A DNA stretch of 64,000 bases from Blastobasis lacticolella (Eukaryota > Arthropoda > Insecta > Lepidoptera > Blastobasidae): assembly GCA_905147135.1 (NCBI GenBank), contig LR990055.1, positions 2,232,001-2,296,000 of the forward strand. The letters are read 5' to 3'. The position numbers and the translations under genes are program-made. The notes beneath the pieces were generated by a model, which was not told the origin of the DNA, did not search any database, and saw only the letters and a list, made by a program, of their open reading frames with translations. Below are positions 1 through 10,750 of the stretch, piece after piece. Numbering within the stretch: position 1 is the stretch's first letter; each line of letters starts with the position of its first letter.

Positions 1-358
1 AGATCATATAGTTAAAGATTTGTGGACAAATCTTCTAACAAAACTTTCTGCCGATTTTGGTGCGGGGAGGGTAAATCACACTATGAAACAAAATCACACA
101 TTCACAAAAATATTTTTTGTCTTTACAAACTCACACTATTTCAAAATTGACACACTAGCTTGTTTTTGCACACAAATATGTATCACACAGAAAAATCTGT
201 GTACGTATACGTAATAATACACTCGCTCTAAAGGGAGGTAACCAATTAAAAATCGTATCGACATAATTATCGATATTACAAAATTAATAAATTTGTTGAA
301 ATTCGAAAATACATACATATCAATTTAATAAAAAATAGTAAACAGACATATTTAACCG
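1..358. other. AT-rich non-coding DNA
   Basis: No repeat family or coding signal recognised. The short open frames have low-complexity composition. It is the left flank of the RTE insertion and could be intronic if the minus-strand exon at 3806-3887 belongs to a gene running leftwards. Confidence 0.5.
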
Positions 359-371
359 TACTGCCAAGAAG
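359..371. repeat. 13-bp target-site duplication, left copy
   Basis: The sequence tactgccaagaag recurs exactly at 2250-2262, on the other side of the RTE element. This marks both insertion boundaries. Confidence 0.9.
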
Positions 372-1990
372 ACACTGCCACTGACACTTAAAATAGCAAC
401 AAATTTCTACAAACATCTCTATGACCAGAAAGAGAGACACAAACACATGGAAAAATAAACTTTTACTCTCAGAAAGAACCGGCTATGGACTGGAATGAAG
501 AAGAAATAGAGCGGCAGATAAAAAAGTTAAAACCAGAAAAGAGCCCAGGTCCGGATGGAATCCCTAATGAGGCCATAAAACTAGGAGCAAAGCTGCTCGT
601 ACCGATAATAACTTGCCTATTTAACATCATAAATAATGAACAAAGAGTTCCAGAACAATGGACCAAATCAAATATAATTTAACTGTATAAGAAGGGAGAT
701 CCAAAAGACATAGGCAATTATCGACCGATTAGCCTACTACCGTGTCTATATAAATTATTTTCGTCTTGTATCCTAGGTCGAATAACTGCAGAAGTTGATG
801 ACAATCAGCCGGTAGAGCAGGCGGGCTTTCGACGAGGCTATTCAACTGTTGACCATATTCAAGTCCTCGACAACATAATAGAGAAATACAAAGAATTTCA
901 AAGACCTCTATACATCGCCTTTATCGATTATCAAAAAGCATTCGACTCTATTTCACATACTTCTATCTGGGAGGCGCTAAGAGAAAACGGAATAGACGAA
1001 ACTTACTGCAATATTATAAAAAACATCTATGAGAATAGCACAAGTAGAGTGAGCCTAGAAAACAGTGGCCCCGAAATAAAAATTAAACGAGGCGTAAAAC
1101 AGGGCGACCCTCTATCCCCAAAACTTTTTATTGCAGTGCTAGACATGTTATTCAAAAAACTTGAGTGGAAAGGTCTTGGTATTAATATAAACAACAACTA
1201 CTTGAGCCACTTGCGCTTTGCTGACGACATAATAATATTTTCGGAATCAAGCCTGCAACTTGAACATATGATACAGACTCTTCAAAAACAAAGTGCAGAC
1301 GTTGGACTAGAAATGAATGTTCAGAAAACTAAATTAATGACCAATTCCATCAAAACACCGATTAAAGTTAGAGACATAAATATAGAGTACGTTGATAGCT
1401 ACATATACCTAGGAAAACAAGTATCACTGCATCCAAACAGTAACGTAGAAGAAATTAACAGGAGAATAAATATATCGTGGAAAAAATTCTGGGCTCACAA
1501 GGAAATACTTAAAGGAGATTTTCCACTCGCCCTGAAAAAGAAAGTAATGGACAGCGCAATACTTCCCTGTCTCGCGTACGGTTCCCAGACTTGGATATAC
1601 ACAGAACAGGTGAAAGAAAAAATTAAAACATGTCAGTCTGCAATGGAAAGATCAATCCTAAAAATACGAAGAATAAATAAAATACGTAACAGCATAATAA
1701 GAGATCAAACAAAACTGATAGATTTTTTGCGTTACTCTATGAAACTGAAGTGGAAATGGGCTGGACACCTGGCTAGAACGAAAGATAAAAGATGGACAAA
1801 GCAAGTCGTAATGTGGAAAGGACCTACAGGAAAGAGAAAACGGGGAAGACCGCCAAGAAGATGGGTAGACGATATAAAGAGAATAGCAGGAGACAAATGG
1901 CAAATCAAGGCGAAAGACAGAAAGGAATGGCAAAAATTGGAGGAGGCCTTTACCCTAGAGAGGGGCTCTCATTTGAATAATAATACATAG
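372..1990 (+). pseudogene. Reverse transcriptase fragment of the RTE-like element
   Basis: RNA-directed DNA polymerase of a LINE, which would copy its RNA at a nicked chromosomal target. The first part (372 to about 455) reads in another frame, with a TNFYKHLYDQK-like segment. A frameshift before about 460 joins it to the main frame, which then runs to a TAG at 1988-1990. A TAA at 680-682 interrupts the main frame at a position where the family has a hydrophobic residue. Visible motifs in order: SPGPDGIPNEA (~545), NYRPISLL (~716), motif A FIDYQKAFDS (~920), motif B GVKQGDPLSP (~1090), catalytic FADD (~1215), and C-terminal GRPPRRWVDDI (~1845). All catalytic aspartates are retained, but the missing endonuclease, the frameshift and the stop make it non-functional. 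Confidence 0.9.
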
Positions 1991-2249
1991 ATAATTATAA
2001 AAAGATAAAATAACAATAATAAAATATTTATATTGATAAATAAATATAAATACCAATAATAAATTGAAATAAAATATTATGAAAATGATTAAAAATATAT
2101 AAAGAAATTATGCAATTAAACTTTACTAATTAATTATATCAATATAATATTATGATAATTATCTACTTGCATGTAAAAAATATAATAAAAAAAAAAATGT
2201 ATATTGCATGAAATGAGAATTAAATAAAAGGTTTTTTATTTATTTTTAT
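372..2249 (+). mobile_element. 5'-truncated RTE-like non-LTR retrotransposon
   Basis: The element lies exactly between two 13-bp duplications. It begins inside the reverse transcriptase region, so the endonuclease domain is lost, as expected from incomplete reverse transcription. After the reading frame there is about 260 bp of very AT-rich 3' UTR ending in a T/A-rich tail just before 2250. The orientation is plus. The clean TSD and a single visible nonsense codon point to a fairly recent, non-autonomous copy. The RTE assignment rests on the motif order and the C-terminal GRPPRRW block, not on a database search. Confidence 0.88.
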
Positions 2250-2262
2250 TACTGCCAAGAAG
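2250..2262. repeat. 13-bp target-site duplication, right copy
   Basis: Identical to 359-371. It directly follows the T-rich tail of the RTE element. Confidence 0.9.
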
Positions 2263-2289
2263 GGAGACTAATGTTTTCAGTACGTACTG

Positions 2290-2511
2290 TATGTATGTTA
2301 GAAATGGTTGGATATTTGGATGATTGTTACTCAATCACGCAGAAACGGCTAAACAGATTTGGGTAAAATTTGGCATGAATGTAGACTTTGACATGGAAAA
2401 GAACATAGGCTACCTTTTATCCCGATTCCTTCAGTAGTTCCCGAGGGAAAAATTTTTACGTGCTAAGCATTAAGTTAAGTCCACGCAGACGAAGTCGCAG
2501 GCAGAAGCTAG
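2290..2511 (+). mobile_element. Helitron-like 3' end (family H5)
   Basis: Contains the common lepidopteran text block 'cacgcagaaacggctaaac' and 'ataggctacc'. It ends cgcagac-gaa-gtcgc followed by CTAG and then T, i.e. an imperfect hairpin 5' of a CTRR-type end. The 5' boundary is not visible. Confidence 0.5.
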
Positions 2512-2512
2512 T

Positions 2513-3155
2513 ATGGAATAAAAAACAAGAAAAACCCATTTCGTTCATCATATTTATTTGGACACAGAGAAGTTTCATAAATGGACAATAAAAAAAAAAG
2601 AAGCAAAAAAACCTGCTCACTATCTAATCGATACATCATTACGATTATTAGAAATTACATTTAAATAGAAATATACATAACTAAAATTAAAAAATACTTA
2701 CAAATGAAAGGTTATTCCATCTTTTTTAATGTTTGATGTGTTGGACTTGATTTTGCACGAGTTAACAGCACAAAACGGTATTTTAGCGGAGCACTCGCAG
2801 ACGTCCTTACGATGATTTACCGATGTTTGTAATCGATTACGCAAATGGTTTTTATGAAAGCATTAGATTTTTTGGAGTTCGTTAATCTTATACCTCGGCA
2901 GAGGGGAAAGCGCCTGTAAGTCTTATCCTTAACTATATGATCTAAGAGTAAAGTTCATAAATATCAGTCAGAGATAAGGCTTTTGTATTGTAAATAAAGA
3001 ATTGTATTTGAAAGCCTTGTTTTCTCTTAAGTTAATGAAAGTTCTAATAATTAAGGGTTGAAACATTTAACTTCAATAAAATCGAGTGACATTTTTGCTC
3101 CAACCTACAAGAGGTTATTATGGAAATAGAAAATACAAACAAAATATTTACAAAG
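2513..3155. other. Unassigned AT-rich stretch
   Basis: No family recognised. A long A-run sits near 2590. An AATAAA-like string near 2990 has no coding sequence before it. Confidence 0.4.
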
Positions 3156-3170
3156 ACCAAAGAAATAAAT

Positions 3171-3436
3171 CATCACAGCCCATCAACAGCCCACTGCAGG
3201 ACTTAGAGCCTCTCCCACGAAATAGGAGGTTGTTGCCATAACCTCCACGCTTGGCAGGCGGGTTGGAGATCGCAGTGTTGTAAATATAACAATGGAAAAC
3301 GCTGCTGCCCATTTTCCAATCATACAGAGACTCTAGATCTTTGGTCTTGAAAACTTTAGTCGCCTTGTACGACACCCACGAGTGTAAGGGGTTGGTGCTA
3401 TTCTACTCTGCCGGACACCACACGAAATACACACCA
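3171..3436 (-). mobile_element. SINE A copy A1 with TSD
   Basis: Full-length member of a ~250-bp family. On the minus strand it starts with a gtgtggtgtccggcagagta block, passes through 'ctgcgatctccaacccgcc', and ends in gggctgtgatg. The 12-bp string aaagaaataaat occurs at 3159-3170 and 3437-3448, a target duplication. No RNA polymerase III boxes are obvious, so the SINE class is inferred from size, tail and TSD. Confidence 0.8.
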
Positions 3437-3480
3437 AAAGAAATAAATACTAATTCTAAAACAGTAAATATTTAAAAAGT

Positions 3481-3755
3481 CACAATACCGCTGCCCCTCC
3501 GGAACGGTGCCCAGAAACCTGGCTGCGTTTGCCTCGTTGGATAGCAAAGATTATCCTCTATACGAGGAACAAGCCAGCTCTCTGGTCACCTATGATACTA
3601 TTAGCTTTTTACTGAATTTACATACCACTAAGGTGGCAAACAAGCTAACGGCCTGCCATACCAGGGGTATCACCCACCCGTTGCTGATCCCGTAAAACCT
3701 TTAAATAACTTTAAAGCGTCAGGGCTTCACGGTCCCAACGTCTCGACCACATTAT
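3481..3755 (-). mobile_element. LINE G 3' fragment, interrupted
   Basis: Minus-strand translation gives a degraded version of the QRISIAIQRGNAASFLGT C-terminus seen better at 18423. Sequence matching the upstream part of that ORF (around 'gacgttgggaccgtg') reappears at about 3721-3755. About 110 bp between roughly 3606 and 3718 is a different repeat, also seen at 32073-32200 (taccactaaggtggcaaaca), so G was split by a later insertion. Confidence 0.65.
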
Positions 3756-3805
3756 AGAAATTAAATGTAAGCACCATACATTTAAATAAATACTAGACTA
3801 CTCAC

Positions 3806-3887
3806 CTTTGGTTATAAACAGGCCAGCACCCAAAGCGAAGATCCCCACGAAAGTCAACAAAACATGTTCCTTTTGAACTCCCAACAT
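3806..3887 (-). CDS. First coding exon of an unidentified host gene (partial)
   Basis: The minus strand reads ATG at 3887, preceded by gtcaaa, a good insect start context. It encodes 27 residues plus one base and stops exactly at a consensus 5' splice site (CAAAG then gtgagtag at 3805 and below). The peptide begins MLGVQKEHVL and continues into an uninterrupted hydrophobic run, LLTFVGIFALGAGLFI, followed by TK. This looks like an N-terminal signal anchor or single membrane segment just after the start. The intron would be phase 1. The next exon should lie at lower coordinates, and none was recognised between 1 and 3800, so it may be outside the window. I do not recognise the protein family. 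Alternatively this could be a chance ATG-to-donor open frame, but start context, hydrophobic N-terminus and donor together argue for a real exon. Confidence 0.55.
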
Positions 3888-4263
3888 TTTGACTCCAAAA
3901 TTCAAATTTTCTACTAAAATCACCGACCGGTTTCCACAACAGTTTGCTCTACACTGGATTCCGATCTGAGTTCTGGGTTAACCTTTAATAGTCCAGTGGC
4001 TATTATGGCAAAAAATATGTCGCAAAAACCTGGGTCATCCTTGTATGCACTGAACCGTGTGCCCATTGAAGCTTATTGCAACACAACGCGTGAAAAAATT
4101 AGGCTATAATTGATTTTATTGTATGTATGGGTAGTACTTGTGTACGCTATGAGAGATGTTCAAGGTCATGCTGGGACTGGCATTGCGAAAGACCCTATGC
4201 TTGTAGTTATGCTTGTCGTTATGGCAATGGGGACGAATTCGGTAGATTGCATGTGGTTTCATT
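3888..4263 (-). promoter_or_regulatory. Presumed 5' UTR and upstream region of the minus-strand exon
   Basis: About 375 bp of sequence outside the recognised repeat families lies upstream of the ATG at 3887. No minus-strand TATA box is evident. Function is inferred only from position. Confidence 0.3.
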
Positions 4264-4270
4264 AAAAATA

Positions 4271-4305
4271 TATAAATTGCCGAGGGCGATAGTCTGTTCT
4301 TCAGT
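4271..4305 (+). promoter_or_regulatory. Candidate plus-strand core promoter (TATA + initiator)
   Basis: TATAAA at 4271-4276 is followed by TCAGT at 4301-4305. The spacing of 32 bp from the first T of the TATA box to the initiator A is typical of arthropod promoters. Two more CAGT strings follow within 20 bp. SINE B copy B1 begins about 60 bp downstream, so any transcript would run into it. No downstream gene is recognised. Confidence 0.3.
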
Positions 4306-4363
4306 ATAATTTTCAGTCAATCAGTATCAGATTACCTTGGTTAATTATGAGCTCATTTAATGG

Positions 4364-4690
4364 TGGTCATCTTGGCGTTAATGTCCCGGTTACACTCTTG
4401 CGTGCCCGGGGTCCGAATTGACTATTATCCAGGATTTGGCAGATCAGGTAATTACAGTGGAATTACTGCCAACTGACCTCCGTGACCTCAGGGTATCTGT
4501 AACAGGGGAACCTACTGGATCATGGTTATGCATGTATATTCACGAAGTTTTCCCTCACCGTAGAATCATCGGTTACTATTCAACTAATGTATATAACTCA
4601 GAAGAGTCATTGGTACATGGCGACAGTGGAAAACGAACACGTACCTCTCGCATTGCGAGTCAGATACCGTTACCACTAGGCCACTAACGC
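4364..4690 (-). mobile_element. SINE B copy B1 (tRNA-derived), near full length
   Basis: The tRNA-like head is at the right end (minus strand: gtggcctagtggtaacgg, A box; degraded B box), followed by 'accaatgactcttctgag' and the body. The 3' end at the left reads 'cgccaagatga' on the minus strand. Confidence 0.8.
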
Positions 4691-4783
4691 TTTAAATCAC
4701 AGGTTAAATTAGACCAAAACCAACTTCGGCAATCTGAAATACTTCCGTGTGCAGATGTATGAGTAAGTAGCCTCTGTCTAAGT

Positions 4784-5036
4784 CATCATCACAGCCCATA
4801 ACAGTCCACTACAGGACTTTGGGCCTCTCCCGCAAAAGGGGAGGTTATTGCCATAATCTCCACGCTTGGCAGGCGGGTTGGAGATCGCAGTGTTGCAAAC
4901 ATAACAATGAAAAACGCTGCTGCCCATTTTCCAGTTTATGGAGACTAGATATTTTGCCTCTAAACGTTAGTCGCCTTGTACGACACCCACAAGTGTAAGG
5001 GGTTGGTGCTATTCTACTCTGCCGGACACCACACGG
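4784..5036 (-). mobile_element. SINE A copy A2 with TSD
   Basis: Full-length copy. The 10-bp target duplication ctgtctaagt lies at 4774-4783 and 5037-5046. Confidence 0.82.
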
Positions 5037-5128
5037 CTGTCTAAGTATACGTCATATATTCATACTGACGCGACGTCCGTATCCGATAAGGTACAGGTGT
5101 AGAGCGCATTTAGGCGGATAATTATATA

Positions 5129-5593
5129 TGTCGTCGCGTGAAGTAAAGGGTTGTATCAGAATCATTGTCATCAGGGTGGTGCTATCAGTATTAGATCGTA
5201 TTCGTCCAGATAAATTAAAGAAAAGGTTCACATTTACTCCACTGTATTTATTCCAATTCATTTTTGCACATCACTTATAATTTCACTTGAAATCAGAGCA
5301 GTATCACAATATAGGCAGTTGAGGTAATTAACTTTCTTATTTCAAAGGAGATTTTAAAATTACTTTATTTTCAAACGTAAATAACACTTTCTATAAACGA
5401 AATGTGGAGACAGTTTCAAGACGCGTCACTCCTCGGCGGCGGTCGCGCAAAGAATGGCCGCCACTCCGCCCGAGTCGTGCCGTCGAGACTCTGTCAGCAC
5501 GCCCCACCAGAGGGCGCACTCCCACTTCCGTTTTCTTCGTCATGAGTCCGTACTATTGACCACATGAGTCCGTACTAATGACCGCATCCGTCA
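5129..5593. repeat. Left 465-bp terminal direct repeat
   Basis: Begins TGTCGTCGCG and ends GCATCCGTCA. Contains a GC-rich block (about 5425-5515) and, near the right end, a short internal repeat of 'catgagtccgtacta'. On the minus strand AATAAA-type signals occur near 5245 and 5370. Confidence 0.85.
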
Positions 5594-6295
5594 CGGCCGT
5601 CCTGCTATACACACGTCCTCGTGTGTTATCTGAAACATGAAAACCATAGCACAGTACCATATTCGCTCGGTCACTTCTGACCACAACACATAACCCAAGT
5701 AAGTCTTATGAATCACGTGATTGTATCTATCACGACTGCATTAACCCACCAATACTTAAGTAACTGCTATTTGTGTACACATAAAACATACGTACATTAT
5801 CATTTATCATACTAAACTTCCGTAGATTGAGAGAGACTTTAGAGAACAACATCATCTCGAACACAAATTATTATTTATAAATTGCCGACATAAATTCAGC
5901 TACGGTTTATTAGAGAGGCATGACAGGACACCAGACTATGAACCGTATCACAATTACTACCAATGAAACTAGTGTTTTCCCCTCGCTGCAATCACAAAGC
6001 TCGCGTATTGTCCCCGACCTCCATTACTGTAGGCACTTAGATTCACTACAAATATGTGACATGCCTACGAACAATTATCAGTACTCAGCAAAAGACCCAA
6101 TGTTACTTCGAGTGTGATCGAAAAACTCCTTCATTAAATGCCATATGATTTTTGGTCATCCGTCAGCGCCATCCTAATTAAAAAAAAAAAGAGTAATGTT
6201 ACCATACAGGAGAAATGACAAAGGCGAACCACCACACTGACGAACGCTATCTGGCGGGCAGCCACGCAACCGGGCCGGCACGCAACTGGACCTGC
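5594..6295. other. LTR-element interior, left part
   Basis: Mixed-composition DNA with no domain recognisable in any frame. The longest frame (5920-6117) matches nothing I know. Confidence 0.5.
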
Positions 6296-6812
6296 ACACA
6301 AGCGAAATACCACACAGACTAGGTGCCACACAGACTGGGTGTCACTCTGGTCAGTGCCACTCTAATCGTCAAACTACGAGTCTATTAATTATTTATCCTG
6401 TATCACGTCTGCCATGGCACGATACAGGTAAAATGTCACATAAGGGTAAATGGCACAGAGGCGAAATGCCACACAGGAAAATACCACACCGGCGAAATGC
6501 CATACAGGCGGAATGCCTCACAGGCTAAATGCCACACAGACTAAATGTCACACAGACTTTATGTCACACAGGCGAAATGCCAAACAGGCAGGATGCCACA
6601 CAGGCGGGATGCCACACAGGCGAGATGCCACACAGGCGGGATGCCACACAGGTGGGTGCCACAGAGGCGGGAGCCACACAGGCGGGAGCCACACAGGCGG
6701 GAGCCACACAGGCGGGAGCCACACAGGCGGGAGCCACACAAGCGGGAGCCACACAAGCGGGAGCCACACAGGCGGGAGCCACACACGCGGGAGCCACACA
6801 GGCGGGACAAAT
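6296..6812. repeat. Minisatellite, 15-16 bp unit
   Basis: Tandem array of 'gccacacaggcggga'. At 6655-6810 the unit is about 15 bp and nearly uniform. Leftward the unit becomes 16 bp (atgccacacaggcggg) and then increasingly degenerate to about 6296. Because 15 is a multiple of three and the unit has no stop, several frames on both strands stay open. Those frames are artefacts of the repeat. Confidence 0.9.
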
Positions 6813-6839
6813 AAATAGAAGTTCATAAACATTGCCAAC

Positions 6840-6995
6840 ATATCAGCTCAGTGTTGTTCATTCGTCACTTTTTTTAAACCAGTAGGTACTTTTAGACTCT
6901 AGTAATACCTCCATATTATATCAGCTCAGTGTTGTTCATTCGTCACATTTTTTAAACCAGTAGGTACTTTTAGACTAGTAATATATCCATCTATA
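6840..6995. repeat. Two-copy tandem duplication, 78-bp period
   Basis: The block starting atatcagctcagtgttgttc occurs at 6840 and again at 6918, with a few substitutions and small indels. Confidence 0.85.
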
Positions 6996-8675
6996 ATATA
7001 GGGGCACCACTATAGTAGCCGTGCTTATATAACCTGTGCGTAGGTATCTACTGTTAGACTATACAGTATACTTTTCAATATGAAATTGCTAAAATCATGA
7101 AGTAGTAACTTTAACACGCTTTACTTCACTAATAGCTGTCTATAGACTCTCAGCTACGGTCTACGAGTTACACAGCAAGTAATCGTCACAAACCCGAACA
7201 ATTGTTCACGGTGATACAAAAACAACATTATCTCTACTGCTCAATATCAAAACTAAATCAGGAGTTTAATAATAAGAAGCTCTCCCGTCTATTTGATACG
7301 CCAGTCATGGGTTACAGCAGTCCATCTGTTACCACACCAAAACTAAACAAGTAATAATCATGTCAAGTCAACGATTTTAACTGTTCGAACTAGTATACTC
7401 TATCTAGACTTAACGTAACGTTTAAGCTCCCATTTTGAAACGATTTAACAATGTTTGTAATAATGAAGGTGTCCCATATCCAGCCGCCTTCTAAAAAAAA
7501 TATAACATTCAATTTGCCATCTACAGCCACAACATCAAGACTTTCGGGGCTCTTAGCCCAATGAGTCACACACATGACTCCCAGGCCACTCCAAGTCAGC
7601 CAAATAAATCAGGATGTTTGACTTCAACAACAGTTCAGGTACTACTAAACTTGTACTGACAGAAGGATATAAAATCTCACCATTGCTTACACTACCTCAT
7701 CTTGCTGGTCCAACAACAGAACTCGAAAAAGTTACTTAATATCGGTAATCAAGGAAATTTCAGTACTCGAAGCTAAAGTTAATTTATAAAACCGACTTCT
7801 CAACAATCACCAAAATATCTGGACTTTCAACATTTTCTCACAAAGCTTGAAACAACTACCTTCTATGAAAGTCACGCTCCCATAGCCTCCATTAGGCCGG
7901 TAAGCAAGCATAAAACTCTCCCATAGGCTCCATCAGCCCACCATCATTGATAAAACACGACCACCTCCTTCCGATGATGCAACAAATTTTGAGAAAACAA
8001 AACTATCACATAAATCTTATAAAAACTTCGACTCGATAGTCGTCACATATTGAGTTAGCTTCTTAGATAGATCCGTCTAACAAAGTCTTTATCCAGGTCA
8101 AACTAAGTCACATTAACATAGTACAAATGGTCGGTCGAACTAAGTCACAGGTTTATCTTTAGTTACTCAAAACATAATTCGAAATTATCTACCGTCAATC
8201 AGTTCACTTACTCGTATTTACTTATTTTTCGATTAATAACATGATACCAACATAAAATTAAATTACTAACCAAACTACCCTTTTTTTTTAATTTTCTGAA
8301 ATGTATATGGGTGATCCCATTGTTGCCGCAGATATCTTCTATATCATTGGAAAACTACGACCACAATAACAAACATTATACTGGAATATGGAAAATTTCG
8401 TTCGAATGTCTCCGGTTAAATGTAAACAAACACGCTATCAATTTTGCTCTTTTTTTTTTCGATACATGTTGGCATGTTGTCCCGCTCGCATAGAAATCGC
8501 GGAGATCTGTACTGGATCATTATTGAAATTTTGCACATTCAAAGCCTATCCTATCTCTAAGACACAACATCCTAAAGTACACCAGCTAATTGTTCCACAA
8601 ACTTACTGTTACGGCATCCCTGCCACACTGTTTTATCTACTGTATTATCAAATATTTACTTAATCAGCAATCTGT
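6996..8675. other. LTR-element interior, middle part
   Basis: No coding or repeat signal recognised. Composition is AT-rich, with several pyrimidine runs (8281, 8450). Confidence 0.45.
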
Positions 8676-8880
8676 AACGACTTATGGTGATGGGAAAAGT
8701 CGAAGGCAAGAGACCCAGAGGCCGAAGGCCGAAGAGATGGGTGGACCAAATATCATAACGATACATTCGTCAACGTCGTATTACATCAGGCGACTGATCG
8801 AAACCGATGAGACACGCAGTTAACAAACTCCGATGATTATACGATCCTCAGCAGTGAGGCAACGATCAAGAAGAAGAAGT
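8676..8880 (+). mobile_element. RTE-like LINE 3' fragment inside the LTR element
   Basis: Plus-strand translation from about 8688 gives MGKVEGKRPRGRRPKRWVDQI, the basic block at the C-terminus of RTE-type reverse transcriptases. It is followed by a stop and then a gaagaagaag tail at about 8868. Frame is lost outside this block. Confidence 0.6.
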
Positions 8881-9962
8881 CAATCAGCAGCAGCACCACC
8901 ATAACGTACTCAATTTATAAAAATAAAAGGACTATGCTTTTAAGTATTTCTTATTCTTGTTTTCCGATAACTGACGTGATGTTGGTAATACGTAAAATCA
9001 TAGCGTACCATGTTTCAAGATGGTAAAGTAATCTCAGATTAAATGTTACTATTTTACTTTAAACAATGTGCATTGTAACATTGGGAGGGACTTAACATAA
9101 ATTACTATTTTTGTGGAGTGATTTTTTTCTTAGTAGCATTCTATCAGACAGCCCACATTAATAGGCATAGGTACTCGCAAAAGCTAACATTTATTAAACT
9201 TCGCAGTAGTTTTTGACATCTATACCAACAATTGGTAACACTGTAGGTAACTGACGTTGTTTTTGTTTTGTTTACATTCTTTCTATTTATAGTTTCACTA
9301 AAGATACAAATAAACCTGCCCTTCTCTCTACTAAGGGTATCAATAGTGTTTCTGTCAGAATACTTTTCTGAATTATCAAACTATAACTCCTAAAATCCGC
9401 TAGGGAGCCTCTTTTCAGGACAGGTTTTTACCAAATAATAATTATGTAAAGGACTCACCAGATAGAGAGGAACTGTTAATATCACATCATTTCTCAGTCA
9501 TGTACGCAACACTCGCAGATTGTCTACCATCGTCCCATGTTGAAACAATCACGTTGAGGCTACCAGTCCAGCGTTGCATTGCAATGTTGTTCTCCAAGGT
9601 GAAGCGAACCGTTGTACACCATTGTTATGCAATAGAAGAAAATAATTGTATTAGTAAAACTTAAAAAATAAAAAAATAATACACACTGTTTTTAATCGTT
9701 TGATTGAATTTTATCTGCAGAAATCTAAGCAATTAATTTAATTGTGGTGTCAAACCACATTGCTAAATGAATCTAAGCATTTACTTTAAAGTCATTCAAT
9801 AAACTTTAGCTGGCTAATTTAGAACTACGCAAATGATTGAACTAACACTATTTTTTTTTAAAAGAGGAACATATTTTACATGAGTAATCTAAATTAAATT
9901 TTGCAAAAACAAAGAAACCATACCAAAGTGCCATCCATAGTAATTTTCACTCGATTTTTAAT
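8881..9962. other. LTR-element interior, right part
   Basis: AT-rich DNA without recognised families. Open frames are short. Confidence 0.45.
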
Positions 9963-10024
9963 AATGGTGTCAATATCCCAGTGGTGCTCTCAAAGGCCCG
10001 GGGTCTGCCTTGACCATGGCCCAT
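9963..10024 (-). mobile_element. SINE B 3' fragment
   Basis: About 60 bp matching the SINE B 3' region (minus strand 'tcaaggcagaccccgggcc'). It shows that the element's interior contains older inserted DNA. Confidence 0.65.
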
Positions 10025-10285
10025 TTGGTACAGATGATTTGTTGTTTACTTTATAAATCCCCAATCTCTCTGACGAAGTCTTTCGTCTTATATCTCGGGG
10101 TGTTTGGACTCTTGGCTGCGCTTTGAACGTGTTTAATCATCTTATATTTTAATGTAGGTAACTCAACTGGATCGAGTAATCACTTTCCTTTTATTATTAC
10201 GCTTCCACGAAGCGTATCTGCATTATCTTTGTCGCTTTTCATCATACCATCTCTTGGGCGTTACGTTCGTCATCACCGCTTCTGA

Positions 10286-10750
10286 TGTCGTCGCGTGAAG
10301 TAAAGGGTTGTATCAGAATCATTGTCATCAGGGTGGTGCTATCAGTATTAGATCGTATTCGTCCAGATAAATTAAAGAAAAGGTTCACATTTACTCCACT
10401 GTATTTATTCCAATTCATTTTTGCACATCACTTATAATTTCACTTGAAATCAGAGCAGTATCACAATATAGGCAGTTGAGGTAATTAACTTTCTTATTTC
10501 AAAGGAGATTTTAAAATTACTTTATTTTCAAACGTAAATAACACTTTCTATAAACGAAATGTGGAGACAGTTTCAAGACGCGTCACTCCTCGGCGGCGGT
10601 CGCGCAAAGAATGGCCGCCACTCCGCCCGAGTCGTGCCGTCGAGACTCTGTCAGCACGCCCCACCAGAGGGCGCACTCCCACTTCCGTTTTCTTCGTCAT
10701 GAGTCCGTACTATTGACCACATGAGTCCGTACTAATGACCGCATCCGTCA
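10286..10750. repeat. Right 465-bp terminal direct repeat
   Basis: Identical to 5129-5593 over all 465 bases by direct comparison. Followed by TATA, matching the left outer flank. Confidence 0.85.

Larger units (their letters stand above)
5129..10750. mobile_element. Non-coding LTR-retrotransposon-like element with identical LTRs
   Basis: Two 465-bp direct repeats (5129-5593 and 10286-10750) read identically, base for base. Each starts TG and ends CA. The four bases before the left repeat and after the right repeat are both TATA, whereas the inner flanks do not match. This is the arrangement of one LTR element with a 4-bp target duplication, not two separate insertions. The interior (about 4.7 kb) has no reverse transcriptase, protease or integrase frame, so this would be a non-autonomous (LARD-like) element. 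No convincing primer-binding site or polypurine tract is visible at either inner LTR edge in either orientation. That weakens the call. Orientation is unresolved, though AATAAA strings favour minus-strand transcription. Confidence 0.65.

Noticed and set aside
6400..6812. CRISPR-like array
   Set aside because: The units are contiguous with no unique spacers, and the window is eukaryotic.
6450..6841. Long overlapping frames on both strands, some with HTGG-like repeats that recall zinc-finger linkers
   Set aside because: They are translations of a 15-16 bp minisatellite without stop codons. There are no cysteine-histidine spacings of a real zinc finger.
5129..10750. Endogenous retrovirus with envelope gene
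   Set aside because: No gag, pol or env-like frame in the interior. Only the terminal repeats support an LTR element.
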